64,000 nucleotides of DNA from JAHWKV01 sp040905365 (GTDB taxonomy: Bacteria > Actinomycetota > CADDZG01 > JAHWKV01). Numbering within the stretch: position 1 is the stretch's first letter; each line of letters starts with the position of its first letter. A program made the translations under genes and the position numbers. Of the stretch, positions 33,653 to 43,052 are shown one piece after another. Location of the stretch: NCBI GenBank assembly GCA_040905365.1, contig JBBDRQ010000034.1:62001-126000 (forward strand), written 5' to 3'. The notes under the pieces were generated by a model. It ran no database searches. It had not been told where the DNA came from and saw nothing but the letters and a program-made list of their open reading frames with translations.

Positions 33653-34351
33653 TTATGAACTGCGCAGGGCGGGGCGCGACGGCACCCTCACATCCACAAC
33701 GGTTCCGCTCGCATCGCTGCCTGCCAGCCGCTCAAGCATCGCCTGGATTGCGTTGTTTTTCTGCTCCATCTCCTCGGCAGCACCGTAGAAGATCTCCGGT
33801 CCACCGTTCAGGTTGAACTTCACCTGGTCTACAGTTAAAGCGCTAATTGACCCTACGTTCACCCTGAGCGAGCTGGGCAACGATTCGTAGGCCCTCCAAG
33901 CGTGCTCAAAGGCCGGATGGTCAATTCGCTCACCCGCCGTCAGCTGCTGGACCGGCAGGTCGGTTAGCGCGACCAGATTCTCGTCTCCCTGCTGCAGCAC
34001 CAGTCCCTGCGAATCGACCAGGTACGGTCCAGCGGGGGTCAGAACCACCACCCGGGCGGTGCGTTCCACCACGGCAACGCGCAGCTTGGAAGGAAGGATG
34101 CGCTCAACCCGGGCCTTTCGGATCCATGGATTGGCCAAAACTCTTTCGACCGCCTCGGAAGTTGAGACCGCCAGCAGGTGCTCCCCGCGCTCCACCGCGA
34201 CCGTATCGACTAGCTCCTGCTCGCCGATGCGGTGATTGCCTACCACCTCGTACTCCTCGAGCTTCAGGGCGGGCGACTGAGCGAGCGCAAGCAGCCCTTG
34301 GGCCAAGACGCCGCCCAGAGCAAGGACGACGGCGATCCCCAGGACCTTCAT
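33653..34351 (-). CDS. ftsQ: Cell division protein FtsQ
   Basis: 232 residues. One TM at the very N-terminus (about 4-22), a POTRA domain (L-E-E-Y-E-V-V-G-N-H-R-I, about 30-100) and the FtsQ beta domain. The cytoplasmic tail before the TM is almost absent, shorter than in most actinobacterial FtsQ, so the true start could differ. Starts 7 nt after murB. FtsQ holds FtsL and FtsB-like partners in the divisome. Confidence 0.9.
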   Translation of the reverse strand: MKVLGIAVVLALGGVLAQGLLALAQSPALKLEEYEVVGNHRIGEQELVDTVAVERGEHLLAVSTSEAVERVLANPWIRKARVERILPSKLRVAVVERTARVVVLTPAGPYLVDSQGLVLQQGDENLVALTDLPVQQLTAGERIDHPAFEHAWRAYESLPSSLRVNVGSISALTVDQVKFNLNGGPEIFYGAAEEMEQKNNAIQAMLERLAGSDASGTVVDVRVPSRPALRSS

Positions 34352-34358
34352 TCCGGGC

Positions 34359-35321
34359 TCACCCGTCCACTATCAGGCTCGCGGAACGTTCGAACTTTCC
34401 GACGATCCGGACCTCTGGAAGCAACGTAACCCCTGCGTTTTTTAGAACCTTTGACTGGATGTGAGCCATCAGGTCAAAGACGTCTTGAGCAGTAGCACCG
34501 GGGCCCGCCAGCAGGAAGTTGCCGTGCTTGCCCGAAACCTGCGCACCCCCAATTTTGAGCCCCTTCAGCCCTGCTGCGTCTATCAAACTGCCGGCCGACG
34601 ACCCGGGTGGGTTCTTGAACGTCGAACCCGCGTTGGGAGCCCTGGACGGCTGGGTGTCGGCTCGGTGGGTCCGGTATAGGTGCATCTTCTCCAAAATCTC
34701 GTCACGGTCTCCCCTCTGGAGAGAAAACCTCGCTGCGCAAACCAAGTTGCCTTCGCCGATCAGCGCGCTTCGGTAACCCATATCCAAGCTCTGCACCGGA
34801 ATCTCGCTGAACGTGCCCTCACGCAAGCTGCAGACCCTGACGGACTCCAGCACATGAGACAAGTCCGAACCGTGGGCGCCGGCATTCATCGCTACGGCGC
34901 CTCCCACAGTGGCCGGGATTGCGACCGCAAATTCCATCCCCGCAAGGCCCCGGCGGGCCGCCCAGTTCGCCACCTGCGGCAACGAAGTGCCGGCCCCTGC
35001 CTCGATGGTGTCGTCGCCCAGCGCTGCGATCTGATCGAAACCCTTGGCCAGCCGTAGAACAATCCCCGGGAAGCCCAGGTCGGAAACCAACAGGTTGCTC
35101 CCCTTGCCGAGCATGAGGATCTCCATCCCTGTCAGCGCGACGATCTCGGCCGTAACGCTCAGATCGGTCTCGCTCACGGGTTCCACGAGGACCGCCGCTC
35201 GACCGCCTACGCGAAAAGAAGTCAGGGGAGCCAGCGACTCGTCGAGGGCGGTCCGGCCTTCGATACGCGGCAGCAACCCCTGTACCGTACTGCGGGTTTC
35301 GTCATCCATTTCCTCAAACAC
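34359..35321 (-). CDS. murB: UDP-N-acetylenolpyruvoylglucosamine reductase MurB
   Basis: 320 residues. FAD-binding motifs G-K-G-S-N-L-L-V-S-D (about 82-91) and G-A-V-A-M-N-A-G-A-H-G; the catalytic Ser is in N-A-G-S-T-F-K-N-P, and the P-E-V-R-I-V-G end motif is present. This is the type II MurB layout. Reduces enolpyruvyl-UDP-GlcNAc to UDP-MurNAc. Placed between murC and ftsQ as in other Gram-positive dcw clusters; 28-nt gap to murC. Confidence 0.96.
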   Translation of the reverse strand: MFEEMDDETRSTVQGLLPRIEGRTALDESLAPLTSFRVGGRAAVLVEPVSETDLSVTAEIVALTGMEILMLGKGSNLLVSDLGFPGIVLRLAKGFDQIAALGDDTIEAGAGTSLPQVANWAARRGLAGMEFAVAIPATVGGAVAMNAGAHGSDLSHVLESVRVCSLREGTFSEIPVQSLDMGYRSALIGEGNLVCAARFSLQRGDRDEILEKMHLYRTHRADTQPSRAPNAGSTFKNPPGSSAGSLIDAAGLKGLKIGGAQVSGKHGNFLLAGPGATAQDVFDLMAHIQSKVLKNAGVTLLPEVRIVGKFERSASLIVDG

Positions 35322-35349
35322 CTTGCGGCTCGCCGCCTCTCACCCGACC

Positions 35350-36723
35350 CTAAGCATCTTCCCCAGGAGTCCCGAGAAGCCGATCGTGAAGGGTCGTCAC
35401 GTCGCCGGCACCAAGCGTGATTACCAGGTCGCCCGGGCGCACCACACCAGCCAGGTAGCGTGCAGCCTCCGAAAGCTTCGGCAGATAGGCTACGCGACGA
35501 CCGGGTACCGCTTCGCCCACCGCCTCGACGACGAGCTTCCCGGTAACGCCGGGCACCGGCTCCTCGCGAGCCCCGTAAACGTCGGTCACCACAATGAAAT
35601 CGGCCTTGCCCAGGGCGATCCCAAAATCGTCGCGAAGGTCCTGCGTTCGACTGTACAAGTGCGGCTGAAACACGGCCAGCACCCGTCTCCACGGCCCGCT
35701 TCGCGCCGCGGTCAAAGTCGCATCGATCTCCGCCGGATGGTGAGCGTAGTCGTCCACCAAATTCGCTCCGTTGTACTGCCCCCGATACTCGAATCGGCGG
35801 CTGACGCCTCGGAAACCGGCCAATCCTTTACACACGGCGCCCGCGTCCAAACCCACATGCAGCGCGGCAGCCGCTGCTGCAAGAGCGTTGAGTACATTGT
35901 GTCGACCTGTCACTTCGAGACTTACGAAACCCTTGAGGTCACCCTCTACTATAAGGTCGAAGCCGGCACCGCTGGCGGTGTAGCGAACCCGCTCGGCCCT
36001 AATGGCGGCCCTACCGTCGAACCCGTACGTAATCGGATCAAAGGGGGCGGCCAGCGCCATCGCCTCATCGCTCTCAGCGCACGCGATCACCGCTTCGCCC
36101 GCCCTCGACATAAAGGAGCCAAACGCTTCCCTGAGGGCGTCCATACTCCCGAAGTGATCCAAGTGATCTCGGTCTACGTTGGTCACCAAAGCGACTGCGG
36201 GCTTCAGCCACAAGAAAGATCGGTACGCTTCGTCGGCTTCGACAACCGCGATCTCCCCCTCACCCAAGTGGCCGCCTGCCCCGAGGCCCGCGACATCGGC
36301 TCCAAGCAAATAAGTGGGATCCAGCCCGCCCCGGCACAGAACACTGGCCAGCATTCCGGAAGTCGTCGTCTTGCCGTGGGTCCCGCTGATGGCCAGGACC
36401 CGCTTCTTCTCAACCAACCTCGCCAGCGCGGCTCCCCGCAACAAAATCGGTATCCCGTGTTCGCGGGCGAATTCGAGTTCGGGATTGGACTCTGGTATCG
36501 CCGCAGACATGATCACGACGTCGGCTCCAGCGGCCAGTTCGGCCTTGTGGCCAACCCGCCCGGTCATTCCGAGCTCACGCAGAGATCCAAATGCAGCCGA
36601 TTCCCGTGCGTCCGAACCGGACACCTCTACTCCGCCTTCCATCAACACACGGGCGATAGCGCTCATTCCCGCTCCCCCGACCCCGACCATGTGGATCTTT
36701 TGCCAACCCAGATTCACAATCAC
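35350..36723 (-). CDS. murC: UDP-MurNAc:L-alanine ligase MurC
   Basis: 457 residues from GTG 36723, overlapping the murG stop as GTGA. N-terminal Rossmann part (G-V-G-G-A-G-M-S-A-I-A), ATP loop G-T-H-G-K-T-T-T near residue 115, N-V-D-R-D-H-L-D, and D-D-Y-A-H-H-P in the C-terminal domain. These are MurC hallmarks, which exclude this being the missing murD. Adds L-Ala to UDP-MurNAc. Confidence 0.97.
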   Translation of the reverse strand: MIVNLGWQKIHMVGVGGAGMSAIARVLMEGGVEVSGSDARESAAFGSLRELGMTGRVGHKAELAAGADVVIMSAAIPESNPELEFAREHGIPILLRGAALARLVEKKRVLAISGTHGKTTTSGMLASVLCRGGLDPTYLLGADVAGLGAGGHLGEGEIAVVEADEAYRSFLWLKPAVALVTNVDRDHLDHFGSMDALREAFGSFMSRAGEAVIACAESDEAMALAAPFDPITYGFDGRAAIRAERVRYTASGAGFDLIVEGDLKGFVSLEVTGRHNVLNALAAAAAALHVGLDAGAVCKGLAGFRGVSRRFEYRGQYNGANLVDDYAHHPAEIDATLTAARSGPWRRVLAVFQPHLYSRTQDLRDDFGIALGKADFIVVTDVYGAREEPVPGVTGKLVVEAVGEAVPGRRVAYLPKLSEAARYLAGVVRPGDLVITLGAGDVTTLHDRLLGTPGEDA

Positions 36724-37829
36724 CGCCCAGCTATCTCCGAGACGAGGTCCGCCATATCCTGCGCGGCGTGCGGACGGTGAAGGGACCCGATAGATTCAGA
36801 CATCACGCGCAGCCCGTCAGGATCGGCTAGCAGGTTGGTAAGGACTTCAACTACAGCTTTAGGTTCAAGGTCACAATCCATAACCAGCTTTCCTCCACCC
36901 ACCTCGACCACAGCTTCAGCATTCTTGCGTTGATCGTCGTCCAATGAGATCGGTAGCGGCACCAGCACGGCGGGCAGACCCACCGCAGCCAGTTCGGCAA
37001 CCGTGCTCGCCCCGGACCGGCAGAGAGCCACGTCGCTGCACGCGTACGCCATCTCCATGGAATCGGTGTATCCGACCACGCGGTGCACCAGGGTGTCTCC
37101 TGCCAGCTTATTGGACGCGATCCGCTCATCTACGACCTCGAAGTTTTTGGGTCCGCACAGATGCAGCACCTGCACTTCCGAGTCCCTCCACAGATCGTAG
37201 GCTTCGATTATCACCTGGTTCAGACTCCGGGCACCCTGACTCCCCCCGAAGACCAGCACCGTAGGCCGGTCCGGGGTCAACCCAAACTCTTCCCGACCGC
37301 GTGCGGCCAACTGGGATTTATCGAAATTGTGCAAAACACTACGAACCGGGTTGCCCACCAATACCGCAGCCGGCCCGAGCTGGCGCTCGGTTCCCGAGAA
37401 GCTTACGCCGACCCGCGCGGCGAACCGGAACGCCACCCGGTTTGCCAAACCGGGGACGCTGTTTTGTTCATGAAGCGCCAGGGGAATGCGCAACGCCTTG
37501 GCAGCCAGCACCGCCGGAAGGCTTGCGTAACCGCCGGTGCCGAGCACCGCGTCGGGCCTGAAGCGCGCCAACACCCAGGCGCAGCGAAGCGTCGCCACAC
37601 CGAGCATGCCCAGCGCGGCCGCGTTTCGAAAGCTCAACATAGTGCGGCCCCTGCCCAGGACGCGCACGCCGTGGAACGGGTATCCGGACGCAGGCACTAT
37701 ACGCGCTTCGGGCCCGCGGCTGGATCCGACAAACGTTACCTCGGCATCCCGTCGCCGCAGCTCATCGGCCACCGCGAGTCCGGGCGACAGATGGCCGGTC
37801 GTACCTCCGCCGGCGACCACTACCTTCAT
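36720..37829 (-). CDS. murG: UDP-GlcNAc transferase MurG
   Basis: 369 residues from ATG 37829 (M-K-V-V-V-A-G-G-G). GT-B fold; glycine loop G-G-G-T-T-G-H-L-S-P near residue 10, H-E-Q-N-S-V-P-G in the N-terminal domain, and F-G-G-S-Q-G-A-R plus C-R-S-G-A-S-T-V-A-E-L in the UDP-sugar site. Makes lipid II from lipid I at the inner face of the membrane. Begins 22 nt after ftsW. Confidence 0.97.
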   Translation of the reverse strand: MKVVVAGGGTTGHLSPGLAVADELRRRDAEVTFVGSSRGPEARIVPASGYPFHGVRVLGRGRTMLSFRNAAALGMLGVATLRCAWVLARFRPDAVLGTGGYASLPAVLAAKALRIPLALHEQNSVPGLANRVAFRFAARVGVSFSGTERQLGPAAVLVGNPVRSVLHNFDKSQLAARGREEFGLTPDRPTVLVFGGSQGARSLNQVIIEAYDLWRDSEVQVLHLCGPKNFEVVDERIASNKLAGDTLVHRVVGYTDSMEMAYACSDVALCRSGASTVAELAAVGLPAVLVPLPISLDDDQRKNAEAVVEVGGGKLVMDCDLEPKAVVEVLTNLLADPDGLRVMSESIGSLHRPHAAQDMADLVSEIAGR

Positions 37830-37851
37830 GACAGACTCCCAACCGAAACTA

Positions 37852-39021
37852 TCACCCTCTACGTCCACTTAAAGGTTCGTGAACTCTCCTGCCGCGTCTT
37901 GCAATCGAAAGAAGAAGACCCATCGCCGCCATGGCTAGAACCAACGAGGAACCGCCGAAAGAAATAAGCGGAAGCGGCACGCCCGTGATGGGCAGCAGAC
38001 CGGAAACCGCGGCCATATTGACCAAGGCCTGCAGACCAATCCACCCCGTAATGCCTCCGGCTACCAGTAGACCGAAGCGGTCCGGGGCGTTGCGGGCTAC
38101 CCGTACCCCAAGAAATATCAAAAACGCGAACAGGAGCAATACCAGCAGTGTGCCGGCCAAACCCAACTCCTCACCAATGATCGCGAATATGAAATCGGTG
38201 TGAGCATTGGGTACGTACGACCACTTTTGCCTGCTGGCCCCAAGGCCTACACCGAAAAAACCGCCGCTACCGAACGCCAGCTGCCCCTGAATGATGTGGT
38301 AGCCGGTGTCGAGCGGGTCTGCCCACGGATCCAGAAAGGAGAACACCCGTTCCCTCCTATAGGCCCGGCCGAGCGCCAGCATCACCGCGGCTGCCATACC
38401 GCCGCCGGCCAGCGCCGCGACATGAGCCAACCGCGCTCCGGCGAGAAAGAGCACTACGACCATACTCCCGCCCACGATGATCGCAGTTCCCAGGTCGGGC
38501 TGAGCGATGATCAACCCCAGCATCAAAGCGGTCGCCGGAAGAATGGGTACCGCCATCTGTGCACGGTCCCGAATCCGCACCCCCTTGGATTCCAAAACGT
38601 GGGCCGCAAAGATGATGATCGCCAGTTTGGCTATCTCCGACGGCTGAATGTTCAACGGACCCAGCACAAACCACCGACTGGATCCGCCCCTGGTGGTACC
38701 CACAAACGGCAGGATCACAAGCACCAGCATGAAAATGCAGACCGCGAACATCGGGCGGGCCAACCCCCTCAACCTACGATAGTCCGCCTTAGCCAGCACC
38801 GTCATAGCCACCAGTCCGAGGCCGGCACCGATGGACTGGCGGTAGAAATACGAAAAGGACGAACCGGACTCCCGAAAGGCCTGGACCGATGACGCGGACA
38901 GCACCATGACCAGCCCTAAAACCGCCATTGCCAGGACGGTGAATAGCAGCGGTAGCTGCGGGCGCTGCAGTATCCGGCGTATCCGAGCGCTGCGTTGCGG
39001 TGCGGTGGCAACCGAGTTCAA
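37852..39021 (-). CDS. ftsW: SEDS glycan polymerase FtsW
   Basis: 389 residues, about ten TM segments. SEDS motifs seen: N-I-Q-P-S-E-I-A-K-L, P-D-L-G-T-A, the extracellular loop with N-A-H-T-D-F-I-F-A, and P-L-I-S-F-G-G-S-S at the C-terminal end. TTG 39021 is the start, with GGAAAGG about 11 nt upstream. It pairs with FtsI for septal peptidoglycan synthesis. In most clusters murD would precede it; here there is only a 129-bp gap to mraY. Confidence 0.94.
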   Translation of the reverse strand: MNSVATAPQRSARIRRILQRPQLPLLFTVLAMAVLGLVMVLSASSVQAFRESGSSFSYFYRQSIGAGLGLVAMTVLAKADYRRLRGLARPMFAVCIFMLVLVILPFVGTTRGGSSRWFVLGPLNIQPSEIAKLAIIIFAAHVLESKGVRIRDRAQMAVPILPATALMLGLIIAQPDLGTAIIVGGSMVVVLFLAGARLAHVAALAGGGMAAAVMLALGRAYRRERVFSFLDPWADPLDTGYHIIQGQLAFGSGGFFGVGLGASRQKWSYVPNAHTDFIFAIIGEELGLAGTLLVLLLFAFLIFLGVRVARNAPDRFGLLVAGGITGWIGLQALVNMAAVSGLLPITGVPLPLISFGGSSLVLAMAAMGLLLSIARRGRRVHEPLSGRRG

Positions 39022-39150
39022 AAGCTGCGCGCCTTTCCGATCGTGAAGCGGTCAATCAAATTGGATCCCTCTGCCTCCGTATGCCCTCCGGACATTCTGG
39101 ACGCGCAGGCCGTCTGCCGACCGGATATCCGCACGGGCGGTCGCCCCCCT

Positions 39151-40203
39151 TTATCCGATTCCGCCGGCTGCTATGAACTCCGCGTAGAACAACCCGAGGC
39201 CAAAGGCGATCGAAAGGGCAGCCAAGACCCAGAACCTCACGATTACCGTGAACTCGGGCCAGCCGGCCAGCTCGAAGTGATGGTGTATAGGAGCCATCAG
39301 GAAAAGCCGGCGTCCGAAGAGCCGGTACGAGATGACCTGAAGGACAACCGAGGAGACCTCCACCACAAAAAGACCGCCGAGCACAATGAGCAGCAGTTGG
39401 GTATTGGTCAAAATCGCGAGCGCCGCCATCCCGCCGCCGAGCGCCAGCGATCCGGTATCCCCCATGAAAATCTTCGCCGGCGCCGCGTTCCACCACAGGA
39501 AGCCGGCGGAGGCCCCCAGCATCGCTGCGGCAACCATCGCCAGATCAAGAGAGTGGGGAGCGTGGTAACAGCCGGCGGAAAGCCCGCCGGGGCCGCCGCA
39601 TGGGTGCCGAACCTGCCAGAACGCAATAATGACGTAAGCACCCATAACCATCGCTCCAGATCCGCAACACAGGCCGTCAAGGCCGTCCGCCAAGTTGGTA
39701 CCGTTGGACGAGGCGGAGATGATCACAAATATCCAAACCACGAACAGCACCCCCAACCCGACCCCCAGAGGCCGAACGAACGACACCTCCCGAGCCGCTT
39801 GGGTATGCGGCGAGATTGCTACGAAGGCCAGTGCGATCAGCGCCTGGCCCAGCAGCTTGGCCGTCTTGTTCAACCCCAAGGATCGACGGCGGTTGACCTT
39901 TAGGTAATCGTCTACGAACCCCAAAAGCCCCATCGAGAGGATGGTGCCGACCGCCAGCAAGCCGCTGCTGGTCAAAGGCGTGAGACCGGGAATCAGATGG
40001 GCGACAAAAAACCCGATGAGCGCGCCCCCTACGATCACCAACCCGCCCATGGTGGGCGTACCGCGCTTGACAAAGTGGGCCTGAGGTCCGTCCTCGCGTA
40101 CGAACTGGCCGATCTTTTTGGTAGTGAGAATGCGGATGGCCAGCGGCGTCAGCACCAGAACCAACAGAAAAGCTACCGCCGCGGCGACCAGAATCCTGAT
40201 CAA
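39151..40203 (-). CDS. mraY: Phospho-MurNAc-pentapeptide transferase MraY
   Basis: 350 residues, about ten TMs. Motifs: D-G-P-Q-A-H-F-V-K-R-G-T-P-T-M-G-G near residue 40, catalytic D-D-Y in G-F-V-D-D-Y-L-K, N-G-T-N-L-A-D-G-L-D-G-L, and H-H-H-F-E-L. A Gly/Cys-rich insertion (residues near 215) is unlike many family members. Makes lipid I. Overlaps murF by 4 bp. Confidence 0.96.
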   Translation of the reverse strand: MIRILVAAAVAFLLVLVLTPLAIRILTTKKIGQFVREDGPQAHFVKRGTPTMGGLVIVGGALIGFFVAHLIPGLTPLTSSGLLAVGTILSMGLLGFVDDYLKVNRRRSLGLNKTAKLLGQALIALAFVAISPHTQAAREVSFVRPLGVGLGVLFVVWIFVIISASSNGTNLADGLDGLCCGSGAMVMGAYVIIAFWQVRHPCGGPGGLSAGCYHAPHSLDLAMVAAAMLGASAGFLWWNAAPAKIFMGDTGSLALGGGMAALAILTNTQLLLIVLGGLFVVEVSSVVLQVISYRLFGRRLFLMAPIHHHFELAGWPEFTVIVRFWVLAALSIAFGLGLFYAEFIAAGGIG

Positions 40204-41573
40204 CCGCCTAAACCGCCCCTCAAGATCTCAATCACGCGCTCCAAAGCCGCGACGCGGGACCCCTTTACCAAGACCACGTCTGAGGATTCAAGTTTGCCGA
40301 CGGCTTCAGCCGCCTGTTCGGCGTTCTCGACAACGGCCACTTCCCTCATACCCGCATCCTTGGCACCGACGGCGATCGGTTCGGCGGAGGCGCCGACTAC
40401 GACCAGCCGGTCGGTAAGCGAGGCGGCCAGAGCACCGATACGCCGGTGCTCTGTGTGCTCAAGATCTCCCAACTCGGCCATATGCCCGAGCACGGCAACC
40501 AAACGGCCACCCTCGGCCATATGCGCACAAGTCTGCAAAGCAGCAGTCACCGAGGTCGGGTTGGCGTTGTAGGCGTCGTTGACCAAGATCGCTCCCCGAA
40601 GTCCCTCTACCTGCATCCTCCAGGGGGACAGCAACGCACTTTCCAGACCAACCCGGCAGTCCTGCAAGGTCAAGCCCAACGCCAGAGCCCCCGCTGAAGC
40701 TGCGAGCGCATTGTGCACCTGATGTTTGCCACTGACCGACAGAGTCACCCACACGCTCTCGCTTGCGCGCAGAATTCGAAACGTCGGCCGACCCATCCGG
40801 TCAAGACGCACGCCATCGGCTCGGAGCCACGCTCCGCCGGATAGGCCGTAGGTGAGCACCTCCACCTCGGCGGAAAGCCCCGAGCCCATCTTCATCACCT
40901 TTTCGTCGTCGGCATTCAAGATGGCCGCCCCGCCGGCCGGTAGAGCCTTGACCAGCTCCGTTTTGGCCGAGGCAATGGCCTCGGCCGAGCCGAACTGTTC
41001 ATAGTGGGTAACGCCGATGTTGGTCAAAATCCCAATATGCGGTCGCGCAATTTCACAAAGATCCGTGATGTGTCCCGCTCCCCGCGCCCCCATCTCGAGC
41101 ATGACCACGTCGGTGTCCAAGCGGGTACGCAGCAACGTCAACGGAACGCCCAGCTCGTTGTTGAACGACTTTTCCGACGCCACCGTCTTCAGACGCTTCC
41201 CGGCAATAGACGCCACTAGGTCCTTCACCGACGTCTTGCCCGTCGATCCGGTGATGCCAACCACCGTCGGACTGAACACATCCCGCACCCAGCCCGCCGC
41301 GCGGCCCAGCGCCTGGAGGGCGTCCTCAACGTAAATGTACGGACCGTCCCCCACCTCTACGCCTCGCCTCACCACCGCTGCCGTTGCCCCGGCCGCCAGC
41401 GCCTCCGCGACAAAGTCGTGGCCGTCGGCTCTAACCCCCGGCAACGCGAAGAACACGTCCCCGGGCCGGACCCGCCTTGAATCCGCCGCCGCGCCGTGCA
41501 CCTTTGCCCGCGGGTTCACGCCCTCGGCAACCCCGCCGACCACTCTGGCCAGCTCTTCCACGGTCAGGTTCAA
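40200..41573 (-). CDS. murF: UDP-MurNAc-tripeptide:D-Ala-D-Ala ligase MurF
   Basis: 457 residues, Mur ligase fold. ATP loop G-S-T-G-K-T-S-V-K (about residues 108-116), E-M-G-A-R-G-A-G-H-I typical of MurF, and N-D-A-Y-N-A-N-P in the C-terminal part. Adds D-Ala-D-Ala to the UDP-tripeptide. Overlaps murE and mraY by 4 bp each, so the three are tightly coupled. Confidence 0.96.
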   Translation of the reverse strand: MNLTVEELARVVGGVAEGVNPRAKVHGAAADSRRVRPGDVFFALPGVRADGHDFVAEALAAGATAAVVRRGVEVGDGPYIYVEDALQALGRAAGWVRDVFSPTVVGITGSTGKTSVKDLVASIAGKRLKTVASEKSFNNELGVPLTLLRTRLDTDVVMLEMGARGAGHITDLCEIARPHIGILTNIGVTHYEQFGSAEAIASAKTELVKALPAGGAAILNADDEKVMKMGSGLSAEVEVLTYGLSGGAWLRADGVRLDRMGRPTFRILRASESVWVTLSVSGKHQVHNALAASAGALALGLTLQDCRVGLESALLSPWRMQVEGLRGAILVNDAYNANPTSVTAALQTCAHMAEGGRLVAVLGHMAELGDLEHTEHRRIGALAASLTDRLVVVGASAEPIAVGAKDAGMREVAVVENAEQAAEAVGKLESSDVVLVKGSRVAALERVIEILRGGLGG

Positions 41574-43048
41574 AGCAACTCCCTCAACATTTGCGCCGCC
41601 ACGTCACGATCGTCGAACGGCAGCACCCGGCCGTCCACTTCTTGATAGGTCTCGTGGCCCTTACCTGCCACTACCACTACATCGCCGGTGCGGGCCCGGC
41701 TCACCGCCGCCCTAATCGCCTCGGCCCGATCTTCAATGATCACGTATCCGCCACGGGGAGGCGAGTTGACCAGCCCCTGCTCGATATCCCGCAGTATGGC
41801 CTCGGGATCCTCCCCCCTCGGGTTGTCCGAGGTGACGATGGCCACGTCGGCAGCCTCAGCCACCGCCTGGGCCATCAGCGGCCGTTTTGCCTTGTCCCGG
41901 TCGCCGCCGCAGCCGAAAACCGTTATTACCTGCGCATCCGCCAGGTCCCGGGCCGCCCTCAGCACGCTTACCAAACTGTCGGGCGTATGAGCGTAGTCGA
42001 CCAGCACCAAGAAGTCCTGCCCGAGCTTGACCGGCTCAAACCGGCCCGGCACGGCTTCGAGCCCCTCGATCCCGGCCGCGGCCGCGTCGGCCGGTATACC
42101 CATGCATAGCGCAGCTACCGTCGCTGCGAGCGCGTTGGAAACGTTAAAGGCCCCGGGCAGCCGCACGCGTACCCGTTGATCGACGCCGTCGCCCCGAACA
42201 ACAAAAGTTGAGCCGTCTGCATCGGACACGACCTCGGCCGCCCTGATGTCCGCCTCGTTGTTCACCCCGAACGACACCTTCCGACCTTCCACACTCCGCA
42301 GCAACCGCCGGCCGTACTTGTCGTCGGCGTTGATCACCGCCGTCCGGACATCAAACTCCCTAAACAGGCGGGCCTTGGCCCGGAAGTAGGCCTCCATGTT
42401 CTTGTGGTGATCCAGGTGGTCATGGGTAAGGTTGGTAAACACCGCCGCCTCGAACTTCGTGCCTTCGGTGCGGCCCGACTCAATACCTATCGAGGTGGCT
42501 TCGAGGGCACAGCGGTTTACATCCCGGTCGACCATTTCCGCAAGGAGCCGCTGAATATCTACCGCCTCCGGCGTGGTCCGGGTAGCGGGCCGGCGGTCTC
42601 CTGCTACGCGGCATTCCACCGTTCCTATCAAGCCCGCTGGATCGCCTGCAGCCCTGAATATGGACTCCAGCATAAAACAGGTGGTGGTCTTCCCGTTGGT
42701 CCCGGTAACTCCCGCCACCTTAACTCTGTGGCTCGGATTACCGTAGAAAGGCCCCGCCAACGCCCCCATAGCCCTTCGCGAGTTTTCCACTATAAGCTGC
42801 GGTACCTCCATCGGGACCGGAAGCTCCACGCGCCGTTCGCAGACCAGGGCCGCCGCTCCTGCCTGCACCGCCTCTACAGCCCTATCGTGTCCGTCGGTAT
42901 GAGCACCCACCACGCAGAAGAACAGGCATCCCGGAACCACCGCACGCGAGTCGTATCGAAGATCGGTCACCGCAATTTCCCCGGCCTCCGGAGGCACATC
43001 GCATCCCCACAGTCGTCCGATGGTGCCCAGCCTCATACCAACGGTCAC
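41570..43048 (-). CDS. murE: UDP-MurNAc-dipeptide:meso-diaminopimelate ligase MurE
   Basis: 492 residues from GTG 43048. ATP loop G-T-N-G-K-T-T-T (116-123). The substrate-selecting motif reads D-N-P-R (about 407-410), the form found in enzymes that add meso-diaminopimelate, so the wall is probably DAP-type. Begins 4 nt after ftsI and overlaps murF by 4 bp. Confidence 0.96.
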   Translation of the reverse strand: MTVGMRLGTIGRLWGCDVPPEAGEIAVTDLRYDSRAVVPGCLFFCVVGAHTDGHDRAVEAVQAGAAALVCERRVELPVPMEVPQLIVENSRRAMGALAGPFYGNPSHRVKVAGVTGTNGKTTTCFMLESIFRAAGDPAGLIGTVECRVAGDRRPATRTTPEAVDIQRLLAEMVDRDVNRCALEATSIGIESGRTEGTKFEAAVFTNLTHDHLDHHKNMEAYFRAKARLFREFDVRTAVINADDKYGRRLLRSVEGRKVSFGVNNEADIRAAEVVSDADGSTFVVRGDGVDQRVRVRLPGAFNVSNALAATVAALCMGIPADAAAAGIEGLEAVPGRFEPVKLGQDFLVLVDYAHTPDSLVSVLRAARDLADAQVITVFGCGGDRDKAKRPLMAQAVAEAADVAIVTSDNPRGEDPEAILRDIEQGLVNSPPRGGYVIIEDRAEAIRAAVSRARTGDVVVVAGKGHETYQEVDGRVLPFDDRDVAAQMLRELL

Positions 43049-43052
43049 GGCG

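Noticed and set aside
35044..36780. 578-codon plus-strand open frame
   Set aside because: It is antisense to murB, murC and murG, whose motifs are intact; high-GC third positions create such shadows.
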